From Bacillota bacterium (lineage in GTDB: Bacteria > Bacillota > Clostridia > Lachnospirales > Lachnospiraceae): 31,379 nucleotides of DNA. The notes beneath the pieces are model-generated. The model worked only from the letters and a program-made list of their open reading frames with translations. It was not told where the DNA came from and did not search any database. The position numbers and the translations under genes are program-made. The DNA lies in assembly GCA_023392995.1 (NCBI GenBank), contig JAEWMZ010000051.1:1-31379 (forward strand), written 5' to 3'. Of this stretch, positions 31,222 to 31,379 are shown piece by piece (position 1 is the first letter of the stretch; the number at the start of each line of letters is the position of its first letter).

Positions 31222-31379
31222 ATGAAAACATTATTTGATCAAACACAAGTAGCAGGAATGAAAGTAAAAAATAGATTTGTGAGATCTGCAACACATGACG
31301 GGAGGGCAGATGCCTTAGGACATGTGACACAAAAGCTGATTAGCCATTTTGAAGAACTTGCAAAAGGCGGCGTAGGTAC
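31222..31379 (+). CDS. NADH:flavin oxidoreductase (Old Yellow Enzyme family), partial
   Basis: Only the first 52 codons are in the window. MKTLFDQTQVAGMKVKNRFV and VRSATHDGRAD match the barrel start of Old Yellow Enzyme/NemA-type flavoproteins, which reduce alkenes and nitroesters. AAGGAGAG precedes the ATG. The gene runs off the right edge. Confidence 0.88.
   Translation, partial: MKTLFDQTQVAGMKVKNRFVRSATHDGRADALGHVTQKLISHFEELAKGGVG

Overview
The window reads as chromosomal DNA of a low-GC, Gram-positive anaerobe, most likely a Lachnospiraceae/Clostridium-type Firmicute. The grounds are strong AGGAGG ribosome binding sites, consensus sigma-A promoters with A/T-rich spacers, GTG and TTG starts, a Cys-type sulfatase, an aldo/keto-reductase-like protein carrying two [4Fe-4S] motifs, a GPH sugar symporter and a GH120 beta-helix glycosidase. 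No rRNA, tRNA, CRISPR array, insertion sequence or prophage gene was seen. Species-level assignment is not possible from reading alone.

Layout. 1-2.1 kb: GH31 glycosidase with a strong terminator. 2.4-4.8 kb: an SDR oxidoreductase convergent with, and overlapping by 10 bp, a membrane PAS-GGDEF diguanylate cyclase. 5.1-8.1 kb: ferredoxin-type aldo/keto-reductase-like protein and a sulfatase. 8.5-9.9 kb: a MarR regulator overlapping a multi-pass membrane protein, with tandem operators. 9.9-10.4 kb: a decayed second copy of the aldo/keto-reductase gene and its leader, in which the catalytic barrel is deleted in frame. 10.4-13.3 kb: CPBP protease, alpha/beta hydrolase and an unrecognised zinc-ribbon protein. 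13.3-18.2 kb: carbohydrate locus with an AraC regulator divergent from a GPH symporter and a GH120 beta-xylosidase, with a chain of RNA hairpins between the last two. 18.5-20.7 kb: methyltransferase, GNAT and SagB-like nitroreductase. 20.9-23.2 kb: AraC/GyrI-like regulator, TetR regulator and a membrane HExxH protein. 23.5-26.4 kb: topoisomerase III and a RimJ/RimL-like acetyltransferase. 26.7-29.5 kb: alpha/beta hydrolase divergent from an O-methyltransferase-MarR fusion. 29.7-31.4 kb: TetR, nitroreductase and Old Yellow Enzyme (cut by the window edge), resembling a NemR/NemA-type electrophile-detoxification regulon.

How genes work together. The AraC-GPH-GH120 block is a coherent xylo-oligosaccharide uptake and hydrolysis unit; the GH31 enzyme and sulfatase may serve the same plant or host glycan diet, but they are separate transcription units. 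Much of the rest is a series of small regulator-plus-target cassettes (MarR, TetR, TetR, MarR fusion), each with readable dyad operators at its own promoter, which suggests autoregulated stress or xenobiotic responses.

The most unusual items are: the methyltransferase-MarR fusion with layered operators; a TetR promoter whose -10 box is exactly the loop of a perfect 20-bp inverted repeat; the mini-ferredoxin left by deletion of the aldo/keto-reductase copy; the hairpin chain in the xyloside operon; and a ~90-bp intergenic repeat present twice plus a fragment.
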